Positions 5,387 through 11,694 of a stretch of 11,694 nucleotides of DNA are shown in pieces (the stretch's first letter is position 1; each line of letters opens with the position of its first letter). A program made the translations under genes and the position numbers. The notes under the pieces were generated by a model. That model did not search any database, was not told the DNA's origin, and was given only the letters and a program-made list of their open reading frames with translations. The DNA is taken from NCBI GenBank assembly GCA_017517815.1, contig JAFWYA010000098.1, forward strand, positions 1 through 11,694. Direction: 5' to 3'. The DNA is from Clostridia bacterium. GTDB taxonomy: Bacteria; Bacillota_A; Clostridia; Christensenellales; Aristaeellaceae.

Positions 5387-6887
5387 TCTGCCTTAAACCT
5401 GCCGCTGCAATGGGGATCATCATGGGCAGATAGAAAAGGACGTACTGCGATTTGGCTTCAAAAAGCATGTGATACAGGAAACCGCCAAAAACGGTCAGGA
5501 GCAGCACAAGCGGCCCAAACAGCTGCTGCCAGTCTGCCTTTCCCTTGAAAAGACCGGCTGCAAGCAGCGCACATCCGATCACAAAGCCCATATAAAGCAC
5601 AAGTGTATAGCCTTCCATGTATCCGGCCAGCAACTGAAACAGATCACCTGTCAGCAGCCGGTCGACCAATTTGGGCCAGGGACTTTTATTTTCCATTACG
5701 GCGTTGGTGAAGTCGATTTCGAATGCCGTGTTGGACCACTGTGACACCATCTTTTGATGGTAGAAATCAACTGCATAGGCAGGATCCGCTGCGAACACTG
5801 CTGCGCGTGCGGCGATATCGCCGCTGGCAATTTGGGCAACTTTATCAATATCGCATCCGGCAGCTTCCATTGTGTCGGTGGGATAGTGATTATACCAGCC
5901 GGGCGCGCGCGAGCTTTCCTGCATGCCCATGGCCAGCCATACTGTTTGCGGCGCCCCGGCACCCATGTCAAAGCCGGTGCGCTTTTCAAGCAGCATCTGC
6001 ACGCCTTTGGCCGAGCAGGCGGGAAGAATCAGCACGCATACAGCCAGAAACAGCGAGGAAAACCGCTTGAGGCTCAGCGCGCGGATGGCCAGCACGATGG
6101 CCAGCGCAAGCGCAAGAATGAGAAAGTTGGGTTTCAGAACCACAGCAATACAAAGCAGAATACATGCGATGAACAGCCAGATACGCTTTTTGAAACCGTA
6201 CAGAAGGAGAGCAACAGCCCACAGAGCAGCACACATTCCAGGCAGATTGCCATACAGGAAGGATGTATAGAATATCGGCTGAATGCACAGCATCAGCATC
6301 AGCGCCGTCAGCTTCTGAATGCTGCGGTCGTGGAAACTCTGCCATGTCAGACTCAGTACAGCTGCATAGGCGCCGGTCAGCCAGGCGGCGTTGAGTATAC
6401 CCTGAGGAATGGTGCTGTGCCGGCCAAAGATGCGCTGCATGATCTCGGAATACAGCAGGTACCCCGCCTGATGCGGATTGGTGCGCAGATAGACCTCGTG
6501 CCTCCACAGCTCGGACGGATTGCCGCGCGCCAGTTCTGCGGCTGTATAGTGCAGAATGCCTGTATCGTTGATCGGTACGCCGCGGTGTACAAGCACCCAC
6601 GCACAGCCCAGCACAAAGGTCAGTGTCATGCATACAACTGAGAATGCTTTCAGCGACAGTTTCTCACCAAGCCGTACCGACAGAAAGCATACAAGCAAAC
6701 CAACAACGACGCGAACTGTGTTGATCAGAAGGCTGTCCTTCTGATACAGCACTACTTCTGCGGCGATAAAACCATTGTCGATCCTGCTGGTATAGAGCAT
6801 GCTATAGCCGAACAGATAAACAAACAGCACAGCCAGAAAAGCGCACAGCAAGCCAAAGACTGTACGGTCAAAACGTTTCAGCGACAT
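5367..6887 (-). CDS. Multi-pass GT-C-type glycosyltransferase (GT39-like)
   Basis: The 506-aa product is an integral membrane protein with about 11-13 hydrophobic segments spread over its length. A polar loop after the early membrane segments carries INDTG (106-110), whose Asp108 is placed like the catalytic Asp of GT-C enzymes. A conserved-looking YGNLPG (212-217) and KPN (252-254) follow. A large extracellular loop spans about 290-405, and the C-terminal FEAKSQY (476-482) resembles the EAxxRY-type motif of GT39-like proteins. Such enzymes use polyprenyl-phosphate sugars outside the membrane; donor and acceptor here are unknown. AAGGA lies 7 nt before ATG 6887, and the gene starts 3 nt after the DUF1622 stop, so the two are co-transcribed. 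Its 3' end converges on spoIIIAH with a 20-nt overlap. Confidence 0.8.
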   Translation of the reverse strand: MSLKRFDRTVFGLLCAFLAVLFVYLFGYSMLYTSRIDNGFIAAEVVLYQKDSLLINTVRVVVGLLVCFLSVRLGEKLSLKAFSVVCMTLTFVLGCAWVLVHRGVPINDTGILHYTAAELARGNPSELWRHEVYLRTNPHQAGYLLYSEIMQRIFGRHSTIPQGILNAAWLTGAYAAVLSLTWQSFHDRSIQKLTALMLMLCIQPIFYTSFLYGNLPGMCAALWAVALLLYGFKKRIWLFIACILLCIAVVLKPNFLILALALAIVLAIRALSLKRFSSLFLAVCVLILPACSAKGVQMLLEKRTGFDMGAGAPQTVWLAMGMQESSRAPGWYNHYPTDTMEAAGCDIDKVAQIASGDIAARAAVFAADPAYAVDFYHQKMVSQWSNTAFEIDFTNAVMENKSPWPKLVDRLLTGDLFQLLAGYMEGYTLVLYMGFVIGCALLAAGLFKGKADWQQLFGPLVLLLTVFGGFLYHMLFEAKSQYVLFYLPMMIPIAAAGLRQIMAKRS

Positions 6888-6890
6888 GCA

Positions 6891-7259
6891 TTAATCCTTC
6901 TTTGCTTCGTCTTTCAGCGCGGCATTTTCAAGCGCCTCTGCGCGCTCGCGCTTTTCTTCCTCGCCGATTTCCCAGTGCAGCAGCAGAGTAAGCAGACTGC
7001 GCAGCAGAATAATGGCGGCCAGCGTGCCAAGCTCGTTCCAGGTGGTCACGATGACGGAGCGCAGCACCTCGCTGCCGATCTTGAATTCAAGGCCCAGCAT
7101 GATGCCCTGCGCCAGCTGGATGCGGGTGTGACTATCCTTTTTGATGAATCCAATGAAGCCGCGCACCATGCTGATGACGATGACGGCAATGCCGACGAAC
7201 TCAATAAGAAGAATGCAGAAACGTACCAGATTTTCAAAGTTGTGTTCCAATGCGGCCAT
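6891..7259 (-). CDS. DUF1622 family small membrane protein
   Basis: The product (122 aa) has hydrophobic segments near residues 14-33 and 72-92, separated by a polar region with GIMLGLEFKIGSEVLRSVI, followed by IILLRSLLTLLLHWEI and a highly charged C-terminal tail. The LEFKxGxEILR, LLR and HWEI blocks are hallmarks of DUF1622, a family of unknown function found in bacteria and archaea. ATG 7259 is chosen because AGAAGGAGG lies just upstream on the minus strand; an upstream in-frame ATG at 7328 would put the start inside hemW without such a site. It is divergent from hemW and followed after 3 nt by the glycosyltransferase gene. Any function in glycolipid or wall synthesis is only inferred from that pairing. 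Confidence 0.88.
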   Translation of the reverse strand: MAALEHNFENLVRFCILLIEFVGIAVIVISMVRGFIGFIKKDSHTRIQLAQGIMLGLEFKIGSEVLRSVIVTTWNELGTLAAIILLRSLLTLLLHWEIGEEEKRERAEALENAALKDEAKKD

Positions 7260-7261
7260 TA

Positions 7262-7291
7262 GTGACAGCCTCCTTCTGATTATGTTATAAT
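7262..7291 (+). promoter_or_regulatory. Sigma-A-type promoter of hemW
   Basis: GTGACA (7262-7267) and TATAAT (7286-7291) are separated by 18 nt. TG at 7283-7284 makes the -10 an extended one (TGTTATAAT). Transcription would begin near 7298, giving a leader of about 20 nt that contains GGGAGGG just before the GTG start of hemW. The -35 borders the start codon of the divergent DUF1622 gene. Confidence 0.75.
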
Positions 7292-7316
7292 ATTTTGCGA
7301 CGGGAGGGATTGCGAC

Positions 7317-8504
7317 GTGCTGCTTCAATTATACATGCATTTTCCTTTTTGTAAACGAAAATGTTTTTACTGCGACTTCTGTTCAACAGTCACCAGTACG
7401 CAAACCATGGCAGCATACTGCCTTGCGCTTCAGAAAGAAATTGAACTGATGGGCCGCAAATATGCCGGAGCGCAGGTGAATACCGTGTTTCTGGGCGGAG
7501 GTACGCCCACGCTGGTGCCTGCGGAATACATGGCGGGCGTTTTGCAGGCGGTACACCGCTCGTTTGACGTGCTGCCGGACGCTGAATTTACGTCAGAGGG
7601 CAATCCGGGTACGCTGACAGCTGGCTGGCTGGATATGGCGCAGCAATATGGGCTCAACCGTCTGTCGCTTGGCGTGCAGGCAGCACAGGACGATCTTCTT
7701 GCATCAATCGGGCGTATCCACAATTTCCGTCAGGCGCAGGAGGCTGTGAAGATCGCACGCAGCAGCGGCATCACGAACCTGAACCTGGATGCGATGTTTG
7801 GCCTGCCGGGACAGACCTGTGAGGATTATCTGGACACGCTGGAGGCTTTCCGCGATCTGGGGGCCGAGCACATTTCCGCCTACAGCCTGATTCTGGAAGA
7901 GGGAACCAAACTGCACGACAAGGTGCAGCGCGGTCAGCTGACACTTCCGTCTGAAGATGAAACGGCAACGATGTATGAGCGGGGGATTGCGTGGCTGGAA
8001 CGTGCGGGTTACGCCCGCTATGAGGTCAGCAATTTTGCACGCCCCGGCTTTGCCTGCCGGCACAACATCGGTTACTGGCAGGGCGAATGGTATCTGGGGC
8101 TGGGCGTGGCGGCACACAGCATGCTGCCGCCCAATGATGGGCAGCGTACACGCGGTATTGTGCGGGTAAGACGTGCAAATGCCACAAGCATTTCCGGCTA
8201 TATCCGTGCATTTGCTCAGCCAGACGCCCATGCGCCGCTGGATGACATGCAGTGTATCCGTGCGCCGGAAGCTATGTTTGAATATATGATGCTGGGCCTG
8301 CGCACCACCTATGGCGTGGATGAACAGCGTTTTCAGGAACAGTTTGGCCGCAGTCTGACGCAGCGCTATGGCCGCAAGCTGGAAACCATCGTACGCGACG
8401 GTCTGGGCCTGTGGCGTTCGGATGCAGGCGGACGTCGCCGGTTTGTGCTTACGCCCAGGGGAATGGAAGTGCAAAACGAAGTGCTGCTGAGACTGATGGA
8501 ATGA
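7317..8504 (+). CDS. hemW: HemW-like radical SAM protein (heme chaperone)
   Basis: The product (395 aa; B. subtilis HemW about 379) starts with the family's HFPFC segment and the radical SAM motif CxxxCxxC at C12, C16 and C19, followed by DF. Further family landmarks are GGGTPT, SEGNPGT, RLSLGVQA, DAMFGLPGQT, HISAYSLILEEGT, YEVSNFARPG and LGLGVAAHS. The C-terminal domain (from about 320) is of the HemN_C type. HemW binds heme and a [4Fe-4S] cluster and delivers heme to respiratory proteins; it is often misannotated as coproporphyrinogen III oxidase (hemN). The start is GTG 7317, about 10 nt after GGGAGGG. The gene has its own promoter, overlapping that of the divergent DUF1622 gene, and ends in a bidirectional terminator shared with the PHP gene. 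Confidence 0.93.
   Translation: MLLQLYMHFPFCKRKCFYCDFCSTVTSTQTMAAYCLALQKEIELMGRKYAGAQVNTVFLGGGTPTLVPAEYMAGVLQAVHRSFDVLPDAEFTSEGNPGTLTAGWLDMAQQYGLNRLSLGVQAAQDDLLASIGRIHNFRQAQEAVKIARSSGITNLNLDAMFGLPGQTCEDYLDTLEAFRDLGAEHISAYSLILEEGTKLHDKVQRGQLTLPSEDETATMYERGIAWLERAGYARYEVSNFARPGFACRHNIGYWQGEWYLGLGVAAHSMLPPNDGQRTRGIVRVRRANATSISGYIRAFAQPDAHAPLDDMQCIRAPEAMFEYMMLGLRTTYGVDEQRFQEQFGRSLTQRYGRKLETIVRDGLGLWRSDAGGRRRFVLTPRGMEVQNEVLLRLME
7328..7355 (-). promoter_or_regulatory. Candidate promoter of the DUF1622-glycosyltransferase unit, inside hemW
   Basis: On the minus strand TTTACA (7355-7350) and TATAAT (7333-7328) are separated by 16 nt. A transcript would start near 7321 and carry a leader of about 60 nt to ATG 7259. 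The promoter lies in the first codons of hemW, and the start point is downstream of the hemW start point, so the two 5' ends would overlap by roughly 20 nt. Confidence 0.5.
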
Positions 8505-8543
8505 TCAAAAAGAAGGATGCTTCTGCATCCTTCTTTTTGATCA
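8502..8543. terminator. Bidirectional intrinsic terminator, 19-bp perfect inverted repeat
   Basis: Positions 8502-8520 and 8525-8543 are perfect reverse complements around the loop TTCT. The core stem GGATGC/GCATCC is flanked by AAAAAGAA and TTCTTTTT, so both strands have a stem followed by a T-rich run. The arms include the stop codon of hemW (8502-8504) and that of the PHP gene (8541-8543). Confidence 0.9.
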
Positions 8544-9308
8544 CAGCTTTTTGAGCTCAATGGTTTCTGTAATCGTGATCCCGCATTCTTCGGCAAACTT
8601 ACGGGCTTTTTGTTCGGTGGCAATATCCAGCAGAGCGTCTGCACGGTGAGCGTCACAGCCAAGCACGGTCTGACAGCCTTCTTCCGCTGCGATCTTCCAA
8701 AAAAGAGAATTGGGGTAACTTCGCCCTTCTTCAAGTCCCAGCAGATTGATCTCCAGCGGCATGCGGCACTCATTGGCCTTGCGGCAGAACTGACGCATAT
8801 GCTTTTCATAAATGGAAGGATCCCCTGTGAAGTTGATCAGATCCGGGTGGGCTATGTAGGTAAAGCAGCCAGTTTCCATGGCTTCCATACACTGATGGCA
8901 ATAGCGGATGAGGCGCTGTTCATCATTGGTTTGTTTGCTGCTGGGTATTTCGCCGATTTCGTTACCCATAAAGTGAGCGCCAAGAATGGCGTATTCAACG
9001 CCGTGGTCCTTCAGAAAGGAAGTGGTGTCCGCAAAACAATCGGGGTAATATTCCAGCTCCACACCAAGAAGAATATCGATTGCTTTGCTGTAACGGTCGC
9101 GCAAACCGTTCACAACGGCAGCATATTCCGCCAGCTGCTCGGGTTTCATGCGAAAGCCAGAATAATATCCATCCGGAAAAATGTAGGGAGAATGATCTGA
9201 AAAGCCAAGGGTTTTCAAACCCCGGCTGATGGCGTTTTGCACATATTCCTCTTCAGTTCCGGTGGCGTGGCCGCAGCGCCAGGTATGCGTGTGGTAATTG
9301 GCGATCAT
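8541..9308 (-). CDS. PHP-domain phosphatase, histidinol-phosphatase (HisJ/HisK) type
   Basis: The product (255 aa) is a single PHP metallohydrolase domain. Metal-binding motifs are in order: HTHT (H6, H8), H14, FSDH (D38, H39), GVELEY (E84, E86), GAHF (H112), IAHPD (H154) and CDAHRAD (D219, H221). This set and the length fit the HisJ/HisK-type histidinol-phosphatase family, which dephosphorylates L-histidinol phosphate in histidine synthesis. No his genes are nearby, so another phosphoester substrate is possible. ATG 9308 is chosen because AGGAG lies about 10 nt upstream; the frame continues further upstream but without a ribosome site. A good promoter precedes it. It lies between hemW and hrcA on the opposite strand. 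Confidence 0.88.
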   Translation of the reverse strand: MIANYHTHTWRCGHATGTEEEYVQNAISRGLKTLGFSDHSPYIFPDGYYSGFRMKPEQLAEYAAVVNGLRDRYSKAIDILLGVELEYYPDCFADTTSFLKDHGVEYAILGAHFMGNEIGEIPSSKQTNDEQRLIRYCHQCMEAMETGCFTYIAHPDLINFTGDPSIYEKHMRQFCRKANECRMPLEINLLGLEEGRSYPNSLFWKIAAEEGCQTVLGCDAHRADALLDIATEQKARKFAEECGITITETIELKKL

Positions 9309-9350
9309 TGCAATGCAGCTCCTAATATATAAATGAAAGAGTCCGCAGCT

Positions 9351-9379
9351 ATTATACTGCGTTGCGCCGCTGGCTTCAA
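9351..9379 (-). promoter_or_regulatory. Sigma-A-type promoter of the PHP gene
   Basis: On the minus strand TTGAAG (9379-9374) and a perfect TATAAT (9356-9351) are separated by 17 nt. The transcript would start near 9344, about 35 nt before the ATG at 9308. Confidence 0.75.
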
Positions 9380-9419
9380 GCCTTGAATATTCTTGAATCT
9401 GTTTTGAACGGAATATGAA
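9375..9419. repeat. Helically phased TTGAA motifs between divergent promoters
   Basis: TTGAA occurs at 9383, 9393 and 9404, and a one-base variant, ATGAA, at 9415. The start-to-start spacings are 10, 11 and 11 nt, about one helical turn. An inverted copy, TTCAA, at 9375-9379 overlaps the PHP -35 box. This could be an operator array or phased bending upstream of the PHP promoter; chance is not excluded. Confidence 0.35.
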
Positions 9420-9455
9420 CAATCGTTAAACTCGGAAGGAAAAACCAAAAAGTTC

Positions 9456-9484
9456 TTGACAAAAAGCGGAGGGTAGCATATGAT
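9456..9484 (+). promoter_or_regulatory. Sigma-A-type promoter of the hrcA-grpE-dnaK operon
   Basis: A perfect TTGACA (9456-9461) and TATGAT (9479-9484) are separated by the optimal 17 nt. Transcription should begin around 9491, just before the CIRCE element, the usual arrangement for HrcA-repressed operons. Confidence 0.9.
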
Positions 9485-9494
9485 ATCCATGGTG

Positions 9495-9521
9495 TTAGCA
9501 CTCGAGTCGAATGAGTGCTAA
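9495..9521. promoter_or_regulatory. CIRCE operator (HrcA binding site)
   Basis: TTAGCACTC (9495-9503), a 9-nt spacer and GAGTGCTAA (9513-9521) match the CIRCE consensus exactly. Pairing extends by two more bases on each side (9493-9494 with 9522-9523). It lies at the expected transcription start of the heat-shock operon, 13 nt before the ribosome binding site of hrcA, so HrcA represses its own operon here. Confidence 0.98.
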
Positions 9522-9549
9522 CAATTGAAACCAAAAGGAGGTGGCGCAG

Positions 9550-10575
9550 GTGCCTATGGACGCGCGAAAATTCCGCATTCTGCAGGCGATCATCGACGAC
9601 TATATCCTGACTGCCATCCCTGTGGGCAGCCGTACCATTTCCAAAAAATACGAAATGGGCCTTAGTTCCGCCACCATCCGCAATGAGATGAGCGACCTGG
9701 AGGAGCTTGGCTACCTGGATCAGCCGCATGTAAGTGCAGGACGTATTCCCAGTGCAAAAGCCTATCGGCTGTATGTGGACCAGCTTTTGCAAAACGGCAT
9801 TCTTCAGTCGGGTGACGCGGCAAGCGTACGCGACCATTTTGGAAGCCGCGCAAGGCAGATGGAAGACGTCATCAGCCGGGCAGCGCAGGTGCTCAGCGGA
9901 CTTACGCATTACACATCGCTGGTCATGAGTCCCAAGGGAAAGGAGCTGCACATCCGCACCATTCAGCTGGTGCCGGTTTCATCGCAAAGCGCGCTGCTTG
10001 TGATCGTCACTGATGGCGGCATCATGCGCGATACGGTGATCCGCGTGGGCAGCGACCTTGACTCTGACGCGCTGTACGCCATCAGCCGCATGCTTACGGA
10101 AAAGCTCAGCGGGCATACTGTGACAGAAGCATTGAGTATGCTCAATGTTGCATCGGCGGCCCATCCCCACCATCCGGTGCTGGAGGGCGTAACCGAGTTC
10201 CTTGACACGGTAGAGGGCGATGCCACCAAAACCAAACTGGCTTTGGGCGGCACCAGCAACATCCTGAACTTTCCCGAGTACAGCGATGTGGAGAAAGCCA
10301 AGGGCTTCCTGAGCGTGCTGGAAACCAAGGATAAACTGATCCATCTGCTTGAAAACCACGGAGAGATGGCCTTTACTGTGCGAATTGGCCCTGAAACGGG
10401 AATCCCCGAACTGAAGGACTGTTCGCTGGTGACCGCCACCTATCGCCTGAGCGACAACACCCACGGCACCATCGGCGTGATCGGCCCAACGCGTATGCAG
10501 TATGGCCGCGTGCTGAGCATTTTGAATGCCATGGGGCAGCAGCTCAGCGAGGTGCTCGGTCAGGATAAGGAGTGA
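9550..10575 (+). CDS. hrcA: Heat-inducible transcription repressor HrcA
   Basis: The product (341 aa) begins with the HrcA winged-helix domain (about 1-85): RKFRILQAIIDDYI, PVGSRTISKKY, LSSATIRNEMSDLEELGYL and the AGRIPSAKAYRLYVD wing. The C-terminal GAF-like dimerisation domain follows (about 100-335), including GPETGIPELKDCSLVTATY and GTIGVIGPTRMQY. HrcA binds CIRCE and, in B. subtilis and relatives, needs GroEL for activity, linking repression to chaperone load. GTG 9550 is chosen because AAGGAGGT (9535-9542) lies 7-8 nt upstream; the GTG at 9541 overlaps this site and cannot be used, and ATG 9556 is a less well spaced alternative. It is the first gene of the operon with grpE and dnaK. Confidence 0.97.
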   Translation: MPMDARKFRILQAIIDDYILTAIPVGSRTISKKYEMGLSSATIRNEMSDLEELGYLDQPHVSAGRIPSAKAYRLYVDQLLQNGILQSGDAASVRDHFGSRARQMEDVISRAAQVLSGLTHYTSLVMSPKGKELHIRTIQLVPVSSQSALLVIVTDGGIMRDTVIRVGSDLDSDALYAISRMLTEKLSGHTVTEALSMLNVASAAHPHHPVLEGVTEFLDTVEGDATKTKLALGGTSNILNFPEYSDVEKAKGFLSVLETKDKLIHLLENHGEMAFTVRIGPETGIPELKDCSLVTATYRLSDNTHGTIGVIGPTRMQYGRVLSILNAMGQQLSEVLGQDKE

Positions 10576-10617
10576 CACAAATTGGTGAAGAAAAAGAGAA
10601 AGCAAAGAGGAGAAACC

Positions 10618-11184
10618 ATGCAGGACGTTGAACAGACCACGCTGAATGAAGCGGAAATCGAAGCAGCTGATCCCACCCAGACGGCTCAGGAAGCCGAAAC
10701 CGAGCAGCCTGAAGCTGCGGCTGAAATGGTGAGTGCTGAGCTGCTGGCAGCCGCTGAGGCCCAGAAGGAAGAGTACCTGAATCTGGCGCAGCGCGTGCAG
10801 GCAGACTTTGACAACTTCCGCCGCCGCAACCAGAACGTGCGCAAGGAAGCTTTCGACGAAGGCGCCCGCGCCTTTGCTACCACGCTGCTTCCTGTTATCG
10901 ACAACATGGAGCGCGCCATCGCCGCCGCTCAGAACAGCAGCGATGAATCCCTTCGCAGCGGTGTGGAAATGGTTTGCCGTCAGCTGTGCGAATGCTTTGA
11001 AAAGCGCGGTATCACCGTCATCGACCGCAAGGGTGAAAAGTTTGACCCCAATCTGGAAAACGCCGTGATGCAGGGTACCGAAGACGATGGCGAACCCGGC
11101 ACCGTTTGCGAAGTGTTCCAGAAGGGTTACCAGATGGAAGGCATGGTGCTTCGCCATGCAATGGTTAAAGTCGTTCCCGAATAA
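10618..11184 (+). CDS. grpE: Nucleotide exchange factor GrpE
   Basis: The product (188 aa from this start) has an acidic, Glu/Ala-rich N-terminus (about 1-45), a long coiled-coil helix with the family signature QADFDNFRRRNQ and KEAFDEGARAFATTLLPVIDNMERA, and a C-terminal beta domain with FDPNLENAVMQ, VFQKGY and GMVLRHAMVKV. GrpE dimers release ADP from DnaK and restart its chaperone cycle. ATG 10618 has AGAGGAG ending 5 nt upstream. TTG 10582 (9 nt after AAGGAG, adding a basic KKKRKQR stretch) is a real alternative giving 200 aa. It follows hrcA by 42 nt and precedes dnaK by 87 nt. Confidence 0.96.
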   Translation: MQDVEQTTLNEAEIEAADPTQTAQEAETEQPEAAAEMVSAELLAAAEAQKEEYLNLAQRVQADFDNFRRRNQNVRKEAFDEGARAFATTLLPVIDNMERAIAAAQNSSDESLRSGVEMVCRQLCECFEKRGITVIDRKGEKFDPNLENAVMQGTEDDGEPGTVCEVFQKGYQMEGMVLRHAMVKVVPE

Positions 11185-11197
11185 CGGTTCTGCCGTT
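11183..11197 (+). other. Small hairpin in the grpE-dnaK gap
   Basis: AACGG (11183-11187), loop TTCTG and CCGTT (11193-11197) form a 5-bp hairpin overlapping the grpE stop. There is no T run after it, so it is unlikely to terminate transcription. It could slow or mark RNA processing between grpE and dnaK, or be chance. The rest of the 87-nt gap shows only the dnaK ribosome site; no second CIRCE is seen. Confidence 0.2.
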
Positions 11198-11256
11198 GTT
11201 CTCCAACCATACATACCCCAAACCAGCGCATATCAGGCGCAATAACCATATTTTGA

Positions 11257-11694
<438 letters not shown>

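Noticed and set aside
5386..5431. Inverted repeat ATCTGCC / GGCAGAT as a spoIIIA operon terminator
   Set aside because: The loop is about 32 nt and no T run follows on the plus strand, so it does not look like an intrinsic terminator.
5754..6641. Plus-strand open frame of 295 codons across the glycosyltransferase gene
   Set aside because: It lies fully inside a recognisable membrane protein gene with a ribosome site and terminator on the minus strand; its translation is Cys/Gln/His-rich and lacks domain character.
7704..8474. Minus-strand open frame of 256 codons within hemW
   Set aside because: HemW motifs continue through the whole stretch on the plus strand and no ribosome site precedes this frame.
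9541..9549. GTG at 9541 as start of hrcA
   Set aside because: It overlaps the Shine-Dalgarno sequence AAGGAGGT (9535-9542); GTG 9550 is correctly spaced.
9979..11214. Minus-strand open frame of 411 codons antisense to hrcA and grpE
   Set aside because: HrcA and GrpE on the plus strand carry all family motifs. The antisense frame is His/Phe/Leu-rich, shows no domain, and reflects codon bias on the coding strand.

Overview
The window comes from an endospore-forming Bacillota, most likely a member of the class Clostridia. It carries a complete spoIIIA operon (spoIIIAA to spoIIIAH), strong AGGAGG-type ribosome binding sites, a CIRCE/HrcA heat-shock cluster and a DnaK of the Gram-positive type. 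The DNA is moderately GC-rich and the codons are strongly G/C-ended in grpE and dnaK. The genus cannot be named from this sequence alone.

Layout. (1) Positions 1-201 hold no convincing gene. They contain a possible folded RNA region, a strong GC hairpin at 114-132, and a close match to a mother-cell sigma-E promoter at 149-177. (2) Positions 202-5386, plus strand, form one tightly packed sporulation transcription unit: an exported L,D-transpeptidase with a peptidoglycan-binding domain, then spoIIIAA-AB-AC-AD-AE-AF-AG-AH. Most junctions overlap or are a few bases apart. The encoded channel (with SpoIIQ or an equivalent from the forespore, not in this window) connects mother cell and forespore after engulfment. 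(3) Positions 5367-7259, minus strand, hold a two-gene unit: a small DUF1622 membrane protein followed 3 nt later by a multi-pass GT-C type glycosyltransferase. It converges on spoIIIAH with a 20-nt overlap, and its terminator lies inside spoIIIAH. (4) Positions 7317-8504, plus strand: hemW, divergent from DUF1622. (5) Positions 8541-9308, minus strand: a histidinol-phosphatase-type PHP metallohydrolase. It shares with hemW a 19-bp perfect inverted repeat that includes both stop codons and should terminate both genes. (6) From 9456 to the window end, plus strand: sigma-A type promoter, CIRCE operator, hrcA, grpE and the first 141 codons of dnaK, the class I heat-shock operon.

How they fit together. 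The sporulation block appears to be switched on in the mother cell by sigma-E, and the added L,D-transpeptidase suggests wall remodelling linked to channel assembly. The heat-shock block is an autoregulated loop in which HrcA binds CIRCE. In many Firmicutes hemW lies directly before hrcA; here a divergently transcribed PHP gene separates them. Points that stand out are the transpeptidase heading the spoIIIA operon, a SpoIIIAG that lacks the large insertion known from Bacillus subtilis, regulatory signals embedded in opposite-strand coding sequence, and a helically phased TTGAA array between the PHP and hrcA promoters.
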